NCBI GenBank assembly: GCA_949126835.1
Contig: OX421497.1
Span: 12,371,132-12,435,131 of the forward strand
DNA length: 64,000 nt
From: Anisus vortex
Taxonomy: Eukaryota > Mollusca > Gastropoda > Planorbidae
Reading direction: 5' to 3'
Shown: positions 37,001 through 49,426 of the stretch, in pieces
Layout of the letters: every line of letters begins with the position of its first letter
Numbering within the stretch: position 1 is the stretch's first letter
Translations under genes and position numbers: made by a program
The notes under the pieces: model-generated
What the model was told of the DNA's origin: nothing
Database searches by the model: none
Seen by the model: only the letters and a program-made list of their open reading frames with translations

Positions 37001-40000
37001 TTCAATATATTTATTTATAACAGTTCATACAAATTTATAAAAATCAGTTCTCTTTACATTTAAGACTTGGATTTTCCATTAATCAATAAACTAATTGCCA
37101 TTCATAGTTAAATATGCCAACATGTTCACAAAACCATTTCTAACCGATTTGGTCCATAGAGATACTGAAGGAGTGTTCACCATTTTCATGATATAGCCTA
37201 CAAAGGGGCTCTGTGGCCAGCACAAAGCCCCACATTCTTTTAGTTGAACATTACTAATTTCAGTTACCTGCCCCTACCAGAGCAGAATATTCAAAGACCT
37301 GTTTTTACCAGGATTGGAACCAAATACCTTTCAAAAGGACAGGGCCAGACCACCACCTCACATAACAAGCTAGCCTACACACAAACTGATCAGTTAGCAA
37401 ACAACATGTGCTGAATCACAAATTGATTTATTCACTGATGCCACACTGACCGCTTCCTTCTCCTGGACTCCCATACATAACACTGTAAGGCAGGATCAGC
37501 TCCGGCCTCCAGCAAGACTCTTGCGCTGCTCATGTCCTCTCGCAGGATGCAGTGAAACAAAGCTGTTTGACCGTAGCTGTTCTGGTGGTTTATCTGAAAA
37601 TTACATTTACAAAAACAGGTCTTTAAAAGTTCAACTTAATCGCAGCATCAATGCAAATGCTAAATGGTGATGTGTCAAATACAAAGAGAAGTTGTGAGAA
37701 AGAAAGAGACTGAGACAAAACAGAATGTGGGACTAGCAATGAATAATGTACCTGGTACCGGTATATCTAGTGTTTGACACAAATTTTGACAAAAAAAGGT
37801 TTAAAATAAAATTCATTTAAGAAAAAAACAATATGGTAAAAGAGAACAGAAATAAATCATTACAGAATTAAGAAAGCAGGATATTATTTTTTATGAACAA
37901 AACCTCCATACAGTGGAGTAAACATGCACTTAGCCTTCAAGCCTATAGAAAATGTTAAACATTACATCTACAACCAGGCAAATATTTCTATTTTAAAACA
38001 CAGGAAACTTCAGTGGTATTTTTAGGCTGCTGGTGAAATTATTTTGTTATTGCAAGTTTTTAAATGCAATTATGAATTAAAATTTTCTTTATTTTTTTTC
38101 ATATAAGATAATCCCACTATATGAAAGACAGTTGCTAGGTAAGTATTTTGAATAAAAGAATACAGTTTTTACTTTTTTTTTTGTTGATGAAATTTGAATT
38201 TATGCCAACATTCCAGTAAACTTCACTTTGAAGTGAAAGTTTCTTTTTCATCGCATGTATGCAAAATATAATATATTGTATATATTTGCAAATAAGTCGC
38301 ACCGGTGGATAAGTCGCACCCCTAGTTTAAGATTGTTTTTCTTATATGGTGTCATTGACATGCGCATAAGTTGCACCCCGACTTCCAGCGGTTACACTGT
38401 CTTTTAACTTCTAAAAAATGCATACATAATCAAATAAAGGCAGGGCTTCATTTATTTTAAACAACCGATCAATAGGCCTATAGACATTAAGGATATGAGA
38501 AAGTAAGGTATCTTGTTTCTTCATCTAAGTCCCTATCCTTATTGTCATACTATAGTGGGTCGACACACAAAAAATCCCTTTCAAGTGAGTCATTATTAGA
38601 CTGAACTTCGCCGAGACTGAGTGGTGCTAGTATGGATAGTTGTGCTAAACAAAGTGACCTAATTACCATTAACATTGTTTGTAATGATTTCAAATGCTAC
38701 TGCGCGAATAATATTTAAAAAGGGGGGAGTGCTAGTGACTTCGCCATCAACAATAAGCTGCGTTTTTTTTCAACTCCTACATGCAACTAAGGAAGAATGA
38801 CACACGCTATTGACATTTCACGCATTATTTTTATACAGATTTTTTAAAAAAAAGTTTGAGTGCAGAATGTTTCCGAAATGTCTTGAAATGTGTCAATTGG
38901 CCAATTGGCAAACATTGCTAGGACATGGCGCGTGCGGTTTTCTGGGAATGCTAAACACTGCTTTAGAAGGCTATAGGCATAGGCCATAGAGCCTAAAAAA
39001 AACACATCTTAATCTTAAGCTACTAGTGTACAAGCTTATACCTATATTATAGAGAGGCTTTTACATATTTACGATTCTTTCCATAATGTTATTTGCGTTC
39101 AATAGGCATACAAAAAATGCTGCCTTAAACTTATAAATACACTACGTTTTGGCAATACAAAAGTTCAAAAGCAAAGGGTGTTGAGGTTTGAAAAACCTAA
39201 AATATTTGTCCGTTTCAATTTCAGTTAGGCCTATATAAAGATGGTATATTTACACTTACGAAAGTTTTTAAAAAGTAAAATGTAGGCCTAAGCAATGGCC
39301 TAGTAATTTTACATCATAACAACCACCGATATGGGTGATATTTGTAGCTTAATGACAGAGTAGTGATGTTTTTCGTACTTTTCAAAAACAGTGTTGGGTG
39401 TATAAGTCGCACTCCTACTTTTTGTCAAAATTTTCTGTCAAAAACGTGCGACTTATACGCGAGTATATACAGTATATGGTTTTTATATATGTTGCCTTAA
39501 AGTAGCTAGTAAAATATATATATGATGCTCTAAAAACATGCTGCCTTACATCTGTATCTTTCCTCTTGAGCAGGAAGTGGAGAAAGTCAGTTTTAACCCT
39601 GAGTTTGGATTTCAGATCCTCTTCAAATAAGGCCTTTCTGGCCACATCGCTGTCGCTGGCAGGGGACACGTTGTAGCTGTTGTCTCCCCTGTAGGCCGCT
39701 GCACTGCACAGGGACAGGAGAGGGGTGTTGCCGGCGCCATCCACCATGTTCAGGTCAGCCCCGTGGTCGCTGATGATGTCCAGTAAAGAGATGTCGTAAC
39801 TGAACAGAGCCATCCGGTGCACTACCGACGTTCTGTCCTCGTCCAATAAATTAGCATCACCACCATGTTCTGAAAGAAATATTATAATAGAGCGCTGCCA
39901 ACAAACATAATGCAAGCTCAGAGCACACTTAAAATTTAGCAACAAACAAGCAAAAACACTGATATAATTCTCTAGGCTAAAAAAGGATATAAAGCTAAAT

Positions 40001-43000
40001 TAATAATCTCAAAACTTTACAAACTACAAACATAGAACAAAGCAATATGAAGCAATCAGTCAAATATTTCAGTTTTATGAAGCAGCAATTAAGTGCAATT
40101 AACAAAATATTGCCCTTATTGCTGTAGTGTCTGACATTAGTCTCCTTAGAAGGACTTAGGTGATAGAGCTGTAGATGGCTTTTCAAAAATCTAAGAAATT
40201 AAATTGCAAGTTCTGAGAATTCTTAATGCAAGAAAAAAAGATTGAGACTTCATTTGAAAATAAATTACAACCAATAGAAAAAAAAATAAGCCTACATATA
40301 TAATTATTAAATGGCATTATAAGATGCTTTCAACTCACGAAGAATGTCAAAGACAAGGTCCTTAATATTGTCCAAAACTTCCTCTTTATTTGTCAGGTAT
40401 TGTTTACTGAGACCAACAACAAGTTCTGTGAGAGGGTTCCATACTTTCTGAGGCTCCTGCCTGGAAAGAAATATTTTAAGAATACAACCAGTCAGTGACT
40501 GGCAGGGATTTGTGTGTTCATATTTCCACTTTTAGAATTTAGTGTACAGATTAAACACTGCAAGCTATAAAGTACCTGTGCGTATTATGAATAGCTTAAC
40601 CTAATGTTTTGCTGATAAAACTTATCTTTTTGTTTTATAATACGAACGGTTCAGGGAAACCTCTGAGATTTGATAACAGTTGCAAACAAAAATATTGTCT
40701 ATGTGAATACTCACCAGGGTGAATCATTATCAACAAAAGCAGGCTGACTTGTTAGGTCAATAAAAAAGTCCACCAAAAGTTCCAGACTTGCTTTGCCAGG
40801 GCTGATGTACTCAGAGCCATAGTTTGTCTGCAACCATAAGCATACTGTTTGTTAGTTATGGGCCTCATTGTCTCTCTTTTTATTTTATAAAGAGTAAATC
40901 TATTTTGTTTTATAGTTTAACATAAAATTATGTTTTAAGCAACAGAAATTACGGTATATTATTTACTTTGGAAATTTTTAACCTAAATTTGTTTCAATTT
41001 CAACATATATATATTATTGGTAATAACATTTCCATAATAGGATTCCCTTTCAATTAATTTTCCTCAATTGAATTTAAACCTGGTGGCTTAATTAGTATTG
41101 CTTACATTATTGCTAAAATTATTAGACCCAGTAGCTACAGAGAGCAGTAAAGAAATTATATATATAAGAAGACTGTCTAAAAAAAATGAAATGTATACCC
41201 TAAACTTTGTATACATTTTAAATCCCTGAAATTGGAATGGAACTATTGATTAACTTAATCTTAACAATGTACAAACATTTTTTATAAGATTATATGAATT
41301 TTTTCAACACGAAAAATGTATTATTACTTTCCATTTCTTTTTGTACTTGCATGATAACCACTGATCTATAAATAGAATAGATAAAGCCTCCATAAGAAAT
41401 TTGTTTGTACACAAATGCAAGCGGAAGTTACAATTTTAATAAATTTCATAGACTTTCACTTTTATCCAAGCGAGAAATAGGAATAAACCAGCTATAATTA
41501 GAACAAACCTATATGCTAAAAAGGAAGTCATGGTCAATTGAAATGTATTTTTAGATCAGTGTTTAGGAAATATAATTTTATAGATAAGTGAAAGTATATA
41601 ACAATGGCGGGCGCTTATTGCATCAAGTATATTGTTTCCTTGTCTAAGATCAGTGACATATATCTAGTTGCATGAAGGCATTCCGTTACTCTATACGAAA
41701 TAAAAGTAAAGTACCCGGCGGACCAAATTGATGTTTAGGTCCGGTGAACCAGCTTTAACCAGTTTCGGTGGCTGCAGTATACTAGGTGATTGTGTGGCCA
41801 GCACTATGCACAGCTGCCTTTGCTTTAAACCCAACTAAGGTCAGCTACCCATCAGAGCTGGGTAGTCTCAGGGACACCCTCCAGACCCAGGAAAAAAATC
41901 CTAGCCTGCACCAGGATTCGAACCCAGGACCTTCGGTACGCCAGCCAAACGCTCTGCCGCACGGAGACATTGCCCCCTCTAGGAGAAAAGGTCAAAGGTA
42001 AAAAACTAAAAATATCTACTCACCACTGGAACCCTATGGTTGACATTGGCTCCCCTCTCTACCAACAACCTTGCCAGATAAAAATTACGAGTGGCCACTT
42101 TCTGATGAAATTCATCCACACCACACAGGCATATGTATAACGGTGTCCTTTGATAGCACCCTATTATTTTTTTTAATTGATTTTTAAACAGGTTAATTTA
42201 GTGGCAAATGTTTAGTGCTTGTGAACCTCATAGTGAAAAAAAAACAATACATCAGTTACATAGTTACTAAGTTAGTATCAGTTAGGTTATAATTATAATA
42301 TAACGGATGGATAGGGATAGATTTGGTGTTTTTTGTGCTACTTCTTATAATATATATATGGTAAAACAAACATTTTTTGTGTTTGTTTCCCTCTCTTTTT
42401 ATGTTTTTTTATGAGTTTTAAGGAATTCTGACTGAAGCTGGGTCCGAATAGCCATTTCATGCTAAAGGGACCCGGGTCCAAATAGCGGCAGCCCTATGCC
42501 TATAGTACTATAGTATAGTATACTACAGTCAGTATAGTACTAGTTACTAGTAGATGTAGCAGTCCCCAGTCTGGGTCAAGACTGGGTCCTGGCGTTTGTC
42601 CGTTTGTGGCTTTACTGCTTTAGTCTACTTTAGACACTTTATTTTATTTTTTTAACTAGTAGGCCTTGGCTAGGCTAACTAACCCAGCCGACTATGATTA
42701 CTATTAGGCCTACTATTGCTATGATTACTATGACTATGACTGGTCTATGACTATGAACTATAATCTATAATAGATTATAGTTCATATACTATTACTAATA
42801 ATACTAATATTATATCAGTTGCTATTATTTATTGTAAAATACAATTATGAAAAAAAATAATTTTACATTAGTTCATATGATTATTATTATTATTATTACA
42901 TGTGTTTTATCGTTTTAATATAAATAACACTCTTAGATATAATAAATTTAATCAAAGCTGACGTTCAAAAAATAGTTCCAAATAGCGGCAGCCCTATGCC

Positions 43001-46000
43001 TATAGTACTATAGTATAGTATACTACAGTCAGTATAGTACTAGTTACTAGTAGATGTAGCAGTCCCCAGTCTGGGTCAAGACTGGGTCCTGGCGTTTGTC
43101 CGTTTGTGGCTTTACTGCTTTAGTCTACTTTAGACACTTTATTTAATTTTTTTAACTAGTAGGCCTAGGCTAGGCTAACTAACCCAGCCGACTATGATTA
43201 CTATTAGGCCTACTATTGCTATGATTACTATGACTATGACTGGTCTATGACTATGAACTATAATCTATAATAGATTATAGTTCATATACTATTACTAATA
43301 ATACTAATATTATATCAGTTGCTATTATTTATTGTAAAATACAATTATGAAAAAAAAAATTTTTACATTAGTTCATATGATTATTATTATTATTATTACA
43401 TGTGTTTTATCGTTTTAATATAAATAACACTCTTAGATATAATAAATTTAATCAAAGCTGACGTTCAAAAAATAGTTCCAAATAGCGGCAGCCCTATGCC
43501 TATAGTACTATAGTATAGTATACTACAGTCAGTATAGTACTAGTTACTAGTAGATGTAGCAGTCCCCAGTCTGGGTCAAGACTGGGTCCTGGCGTTTGTC
43601 TGTTTGTGGCTTTACTGCTTTAGTCTACTTTAGACACTTTATTTTATTTTTTTAACTAGTAGGCCTAGGCTAGGCTAACTAACCCAGCCGACTATGATTA
43701 CTATTAGGCCTACTATTGCTATGATTACTATGACTATGACTGGTCTATGACTATGAACTATAATCTATAATAGATTATAGTTCATATACTATTACTAATA
43801 ATACTAATATTATATCAGTTGCTATTATTTATTGTAAAATACAATTATGAAAAAATAAAATTTTACATTAGTTCATATGATTATTATTATTATTATTACA
43901 TGTGTTTTATCGTTTTAATATAAATAACACTCTTAGATATAATAAATTTAATCAAAGCTGACGTTCAAAAAATAGTTTCAATCTTAAACCGTTTAAACAA
44001 TAAAATTAAGTCTATTAACAATGTCAAATTGTTTCATAACTCCAAAAATGACATAACATTAGCTAATTACAATAGAGATCCTACCTCCTCCTCTAACACT
44101 TTAAAAAGAAAATAAAGAAATTATTCATAGACTATTTTGATACATTTTACATTTTAGTTTCAATAGTATAAACAATTATCAAAGTTAAGTTTGAAAAGTA
44201 AGCTTAAATATAAAGCTTTTAAAAGATGATAATATTAATTATAATGTTATATAAAAAAAATAATACACGATAGCTATACATTGTGTTTACTTATTAATTT
44301 ATTATAAAAGATAGCATTGATTGGAGAGATGACTGGTCATTGACTTAAAAAAATGAGGAGAGATTAAACATTTAGACATAGCAATTTTGATCTTTAAATT
44401 TTTTATTTTCAGATTTATTATCATTTATGCCAACTTTGTCACACCTGGAGAGTGCAGAATTGTTCATTCGAAGAACCTGAAGTTGGTGATTACTTTTTTT
44501 TCTCCCTGACTACATCAAGTCATATTGGAAATATATTAAAAATGTTGTTGTAATCCCACTGCTAAACGAGGCTTCACTTCCACAATGGATTGAATTGATC
44601 TGAAAGGGATACTTACTTACTAGTCAATTTGTTATGAATTCGTAAACTTTATTACACAAAATATTAATTTGGCACCACTCTAATATTTTATGAAATTTTT
44701 TTTAACCTTGTATTTTATAAGCTAATATAATTTAATGTCAAGTAAACCAACTAATACATTGCTTTTGGAGAATTTCATGGTGTTAACTCATTAGGTATGA
44801 AAAATAGAATTTTATTTCACAAATTAGAACATAGCTGCACATGTAAATTGTGTAAACTTAATTATTAAAAAAATTGTTTCATTTTGAGTAATTAGATACA
44901 AACATATTTTGATGTAAAGTTAACTTGTTAAAGCGTAACTGTTTACAAAATCACACGTTTTCCCACATTGGTTGAAAAGTGATTGTTTTGTCATAAATAC
45001 CAGTAGTTAGATTGCCGCACATCAAAAAAGGAAAATAAATGTTTAAAAAGTTAACTTTAATTTTATTGAGAAACTATTAATAGATATAATATATGTATTT
45101 ATGAGAGCTTTTTTTTCCTTTTTATTCTGCATATCTATATATATAAAAATAGAGTGTTTGTACGCATACGGATCCCCATTGGTCAATTTAAAATCACGTG
45201 AGTTTGTGTCTCTAACCTATTGAGGCCTATGCCTATATACTGTCTAATAATTTTTCACAACGGCCATGTATCTTCGCTAGCTCAGTGGTTAACGTAGCGC
45301 ACTGCTATGGGGACAACCCGGGTTCGATTCACCTGTTAGACTATAATTTTTTTATATTTTTTTTTAAACTTTTAAAAGCAAATGCCATTGTAAATATACT
45401 GGCAATTTAGATTTTTGTTAAATAAAAATACTTGCCTATTTTTTACCCGATTACAATATTTATCTTAAATTATTTTCCTAAAAGTCTTCAGTAAAAAAAT
45501 AATAATTTAAATATTAGATTTATAGCTTTCTTTTATTTGTAGTTTATAAATTTTTTATCTGCATCTTTATACAGTCCTGTTTTTTTTCAACCGGGCAATG
45601 TAGCTTGTATATTATAAAACATAATGTTTGGATATTTATTTGTGCATATACAATTTCTTTAGACTATAAAATATACAGTAAACTGTTTATATTTACTATT
45701 TGTACTTAATAAGTTAATTGCATTTTACATCAGATGTGTTTGTATTTGATTATTTAAGATTTTTCATGTGCAAGCACATTATGTTTAGTCTTTAAAAATA
45801 TTTGAAATTAAAAATGCTTTCAGCAAATAATAAAACAGCATCATATTATGTCATGTATAAAGAATTGATATTGTATTACATTTTATATAGGCTACTTATC
45901 TTTAACGGTTTTAAATTTATGAACTTACAAACCCATTTTTTCTCTATAAATAAACAAAAAAACAGCAAAAAAAAAGTATAACTCTGCTTCTATTTTACTC

Positions 46001-46672
46001 GGAAAGCTAAATAATGTATCCTTGAACTAAGCACTATTTAAATAAATAAGTTTTTATTTCTCTAACACCATTTGGGAAATTTGGTACATTTTATAAAAGT
46101 ACCTAATATTAGTATATTCACATTATTTCTATATATAAAAATATATATAATATAATAAAAAAAATATTTTTTTAGTGTTCTGTCTGTATTCCCTTGATGT
46201 TCATTGTATTAAAAATGTATGTTGAAAAAATTATTATGAAATCTTTTTTAATAAAAAAGTTGTGTTGAAAAAAAGTAAAAGTTGCAAAAAATGGGTACCA
46301 TTTTTTTAATTAAAATACAAAGCCAAAGAAGGAGACAAAAAAACGTCGAAAAAAATTTGTAATTTCTGTTCTACTTAAGGTAGAACAATAAACTTGGTGT
46401 TTTTGGAAACCTCCAGACCTACTCTATCATGTGGTTAAGAATTTAAATCTAAAAAACAAATTTTTATTTTTTTGTTGAAGTGCCTATATATAGCTAAAAC
46501 AATCCTACCAATAACTAGAACAAAATACATAGGATAGGGACCTACCATCATCAAGATACGATGCATTTGGACATTCCAGAATTAAACGCTCTGCAGTGGC
46601 ATAATTCCCTTGTTCTAATGCTTGGGTAAGAGGTGTGTCATTCATACCAAACTCAACATGAAACATGGCCAT
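34006..46672 (-). CDS. Ankyrin-repeat protein, nine coding exons, acidic C-terminal tail
   Basis: Exons (high to low coordinate): 46546-46672, 42024-42160, 40715-40827, 40339-40460, 39550-39869, 37436-37593, 36332-36453, 35115-35278, 34006-34428. Every intron is GT-AG and all eight junctions keep phase; the sum is 1,686 bp, or 561 residues plus TGA. The ATG at 46672 has an in-frame TAG just upstream (46679-46681); a second ATG lies two codons on. Ankyrin units are visible at about 10-36 (NDTPLTQALEQGNYATAERL), 46-86 (RTPLYICLCG...LLVERGANVNHR), 165-230 (HGGDANLLDEDRTSVVH, DHGADLNMVDGAGNTPLL) and 274-309 (NSYGQTALFHC, LLEAGADPAL). A helical C-terminal domain follows, and the last ~50 residues are Asp/Glu/Ser-rich. 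The exon 6 donor at 37436 is chosen over one about 48 bp upstream with the same phase. Probably an intracellular scaffold or adaptor. I do not recognise the orthologue, and no clear SOCS box is seen. Confidence 0.85.
34690..34850 (-). repeat. Degraded SINE (family 1)
   Basis: Lies in an intron. The complement of the SINE body (GGTACCCATAAGAGCTGGGT, ACTCAAGGACACCC) and of a mutated B-box region (TTTAAACCCAGGATATCCGG) is recognisable. No intact promoter. Confidence 0.6.
35313..35759. mobile_element. MITE-like element in the intron between exons 7 and 8
   Basis: TACTCCCTTTATTT at the left and ATAAAGGGAGTA at the right form short inverted ends, about 447 bp apart. No ORF; TA may be the duplicated target. 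Moderate support only, since no second copy is present in the window. Confidence 0.5.
36039..36297. repeat. Four tandem copies of a 63-bp unit
   Basis: Units spaced exactly 63 bp apart (GAATAGTTAAGCCCATTGAA at about 36060, 36123, 36186 and 36249), each with an AT-rich T-run linker. Intronic, just downstream of ankyrin exon 7. The antisense repeat peptide is an artefact. Confidence 0.93.
36506..36940. mobile_element. MITE family B, short copy
   Basis: 435 bp with long imperfect inverted ends: TACCGTATATACTCGCGTAT at the left and ATGCGAGTATATACGGTA at the right, plus subterminal repeats of GGGTGCGACTTATACACC. No ORF. It sits between ankyrin exons 6 and 7 in the opposite orientation to the copy at 38277. 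Confidence 0.85.
38277..39474. mobile_element. MITE family B, long copy (1.2 kb)
   Basis: Its ends match the short copy in inverted orientation (AAGTCGCACCGGTG at the left; CGACTTATACGCGAGTATATAC at 39449-39470 with a final AGTA). The interior (about 38440-39170) also occurs at 23640-24200. No transposase ORF. Lies between ankyrin exons 5 and 6. Confidence 0.8.
41703..41983 (-). mobile_element. tRNA-derived SINE (family 1), near full length
   Basis: Complement of the head (GGATTCGAACCCAGGACC, i.e. the B box) at about 41915-41932, the body shared with 4096-4365 and 53783-54030, and the tail AGTAAAGTACCC at 41704. It lies in the intron between ankyrin exons 2 and 3. The open frame through it has no meaning. 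Confidence 0.9.
42477..43976. repeat. Three tandem copies of a 500-bp unit
   Basis: AATAGCGGCAGCCC begins at 42481, 42981 and 43481: exactly 500 bp per unit, with only scattered substitutions between units. Each unit contains a perfect 29-base palindrome centred on ATCTATAATAGAT (first copy about 42757-42785) and a run of CTATGACTATGA. It lies in intron 1 of the ankyrin gene, just upstream of exon 2. Confidence 0.95.
43977..45265. other. Intron 1 sequence, nothing recognised
   Basis: AT-rich intronic DNA, without ORFs or clear repeats. Confidence 0.5.
45272..45345 (+). repeat. tRNA-like SINE head
   Basis: CTAGCTCAGTGGTTAACG (A-box region) and GGGTTCGATTC (B box) at tRNA-like spacing. The two ends cannot pair as an acceptor stem, so this is a SINE head or tRNA relic and not a working tRNA gene. 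Within ankyrin intron 1. Confidence 0.6.
45346..46545. other. Intron 1 sequence next to exon 1, nothing recognised
   Basis: Very AT-rich with poly(A)/poly(T) runs. No regulatory motif can be supported from sequence alone. Confidence 0.5.
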
Positions 46673-46681
46673 TCTTAGCTA

Positions 46682-47572
46682 GTGACAGATTTTATAAAAA
46701 TCTAAAAGAAAGTACATTTATTTATATTTTAAAAAATTATACTTTAAATCATTATTAAACAAAAAATCAGTAATTTTGATCCTATCCTATACACTATAGG
46801 CCTACATGTATATATATAAACAATTTAATTGACGCTGGGCTCAGAGTTAATTAAATGTAGGTAAGCAAGCCTAGACTGGGTCTATCAGCAGACAAATCAA
46901 TAGTTTGAATAGGTCAATACTATAATTATAATATAGACTACATAGTCTATAGTCACTATAGTGTGAATAGTGACAGGGGAAAAGATAGTGAACTTTTACA
47001 AAAAGACCTAGATTGACCTAGATCCTAGATAGATGAACTACAAAAATGGGAATCTAAAATCACGTTTTATTGTAAAAAAAAATAAAAAATAAAACACAAC
47101 ACAAACACTGATATTTTTAAGTTTTGTGAGTTTATTTGTCATAAAAGTTTTTATTTTAACAATATTGTGTGTTTTAATGCTATTTTGCTGTTGTTTAGTC
47201 AAACTAATTTTATAGCCTCAGCAACTTCTTGACAAGGGGATTTTCCAGATTTTTTTTATTATTAATTATAAAATATTGGTGGTACCGAAAGGAAAGGTTT
47301 AATTAGAGAGTAGCCTACAATTGAAGTTAAATATATCCATTCCGTTACTGTTACTCACCCAGCCTGTAACTGTAGCACTGTACTGTAGGCCTAATTATTG
47401 CCTAAATAAAATTTAGCTATCATTTTATTACTGTTGTCAAATAAATATAACTCTTTTTATCTGTAAGTTTTGTAAAGTCGTCGACTATGGATTCCGTACA
47501 CTGAGCTATATATAGAATGCGGACTTTTAAATATAGATAAGTGCACTGTATGGCACTGAGCTAAATATAGAT
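46682..47572. other. Upstream region of the ankyrin gene
   Basis: Should contain the 5' UTR and promoter of the minus-strand gene, possibly with a further non-coding exon. No convincing TATA box, initiator or CpG-rich block stands out. Confidence 0.4.
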
Positions 47573-47580
47573 GTCTAAAT

Positions 47581-49415
47581 GGTGTCACGACAACTCGTCT
47601 ACAGACTTTTCGTCTACGACACTTCGTCTACAGAAAGTAGGTCAACCGACAATACGTCTACCGCGACAACTGGTCTAACGATACTTCGTCTACCGACACT
47701 TGATCTAATGCGACAATTCATCTACCGACACTTCGTCTAATGCGACATTTCGTCTACCAGACGATTCGACTACCACGACAGTTCGTCTACCGACACTTCG
47801 TCTACCGCGACAGTTCGTCTACCAGACGATTCGTCTACCACGACAGTTCGTCTACCGACAATTCGTCTACCGCGACAGTTCGTTTACCACAACAGTCTAC
47901 GGCTACTGACAGTTTGACTGTCTACTCTTTATCAACTGACATTTTGCCAAATGGCATTTAATGTTCGTCTAACGAAAATTAAAATGGGAATTTCATCACT
48001 TCGTCTCTCCAAATATGGTCTATCAATAGTTTGAACGTAATTGAATTCAATTACTGTCTCTTGCTAGTACACCGACTATTAATGGTACCGGCAACAACAC
48101 TATTTATATAATTTTAGAATTTGGTCTACAGAAGTTGTTTTGTGCTATGTTTGGTTTATTTACACATTTTTTTACTTTTGGGTTTTTATCTATTGACTAT
48201 TCTAGATCAACGAAATATTGCGATGTGATGTTTAGTATTTTGGTGTAGTCCCTATTGCTTATGTTGTGATTTGTTATGACTTTAGTGCCTTACCTATTAT
48301 AAGCTTATTGATTTATTGTTATAAGATATATGACCTGGCATATAGGAGCTCCACTGACTAGTTGACTCACGAGTCTAAACAACGGCTATGGCGGGCGCTC
48401 AATAGATAAAGGAATGAAACAGACTCTCATGTAACTATGTAAAATGCATTAAGCTTATTCTTACAAAGTACAATATGACACCTTTGCCTATCTGGAGCGG
48501 TTCTCAATAGTTGAGTCGACTGAAGGCCCGACCAATACTTTACATTTTCGAACCAGCATCTCCGCTGACGGCCTCCCCGACGTCCACCTTCTACCGTGCC
48601 CTTGAGGATTGCTTTTGACAGGCCATTATACTACAACACATGACCGAACGATGTCAGTTTTCGCCGTTTGATTGTTGTCATAAAATGAACAGTTATATGC
48701 ATGTGTGCTTGCTAACGACAACCGTTTGCAAAACGTTGGCTCGTCAGATAAGTATATTGTATAATTAATAAAGATGATAATGTAATAATTGCAGAAATGA
48801 TCATTTAATTTTGAAATATAATATTGTATTTTTGCGTTTCGAAAAAAAAATTATTAAATTGAATTTATATAAATTCTGGATTGAGAATGGAAAGAATGAG
48901 TTTTATCTTTAGACTATACATGCTATTGTTTAGTACTTAAATAAATAGAAAATTTGCTCTGAAACAAATGCTGTAGAAAAACATTAGTGTAGTGGACACA
49001 TTTTAATTGTATTCGATGTTTTTGTGGAAAAGAAATGGGTAGACGATTGGCAAAATATCGGTTGATAAAGAGTAGACAGACAAATTGTCAGTAGGCGTAG
49101 ACTGTTGTAGTAAATGAACTACATTTAGACAAATTGTCCGGTAGACGAACTGTCGCGGTAGACGAATCGTCCGGTAGACGAACTGTCGCGGTAGACGAAA
49201 CATCGGTAGACGAATTGTCGTGGTAGACGAATCGTCTGGTAGACGAAATGTCGCATTAGACGAAGTGTCGGTAGACGAACTGTCACATTAGACCAATTGT
49301 CGTTATACGAAGTGTCGTTAGACCAGTTGTCGCGGTAGACGTAATGTCGGTTGACCTACTTTCTGTAGACGAAGTGTCGTAGACGAAAAGTCTGTAGACG
49401 AGTTGTCGTGGAATC
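47581..49415. mobile_element. Foldback-type DNA transposon, complete, with 8-bp target duplication
   Basis: 1,835 bp. The left arm (47581 to about 47960) consists of degenerate direct repeats of the type ACAGTTCGTCTACCG; the right arm (about 49020-49415) is its inverted counterpart (CGGTAGACGAACTGTC). The outer ends match over well beyond 60 bp (left CACGACAACTCGTCTACAGA; right the complement). The 8-bp repeat GTCTAAAT at 47573-47580 and 49416-49423 is a perfect target duplication. The ~1.06-kb centre has no ORF. The architecture fits foldback/Galileo-like (P superfamily) elements; superfamily not proven. Confidence 0.85.
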
Positions 49416-49426
49416 GTCTAAATAAT

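Noticed and set aside
45272..45345. Candidate tRNA gene
   Set aside because: A and B boxes are present but the ends do not pair as an acceptor stem, and there is no plausible cloverleaf; better read as a SINE head.
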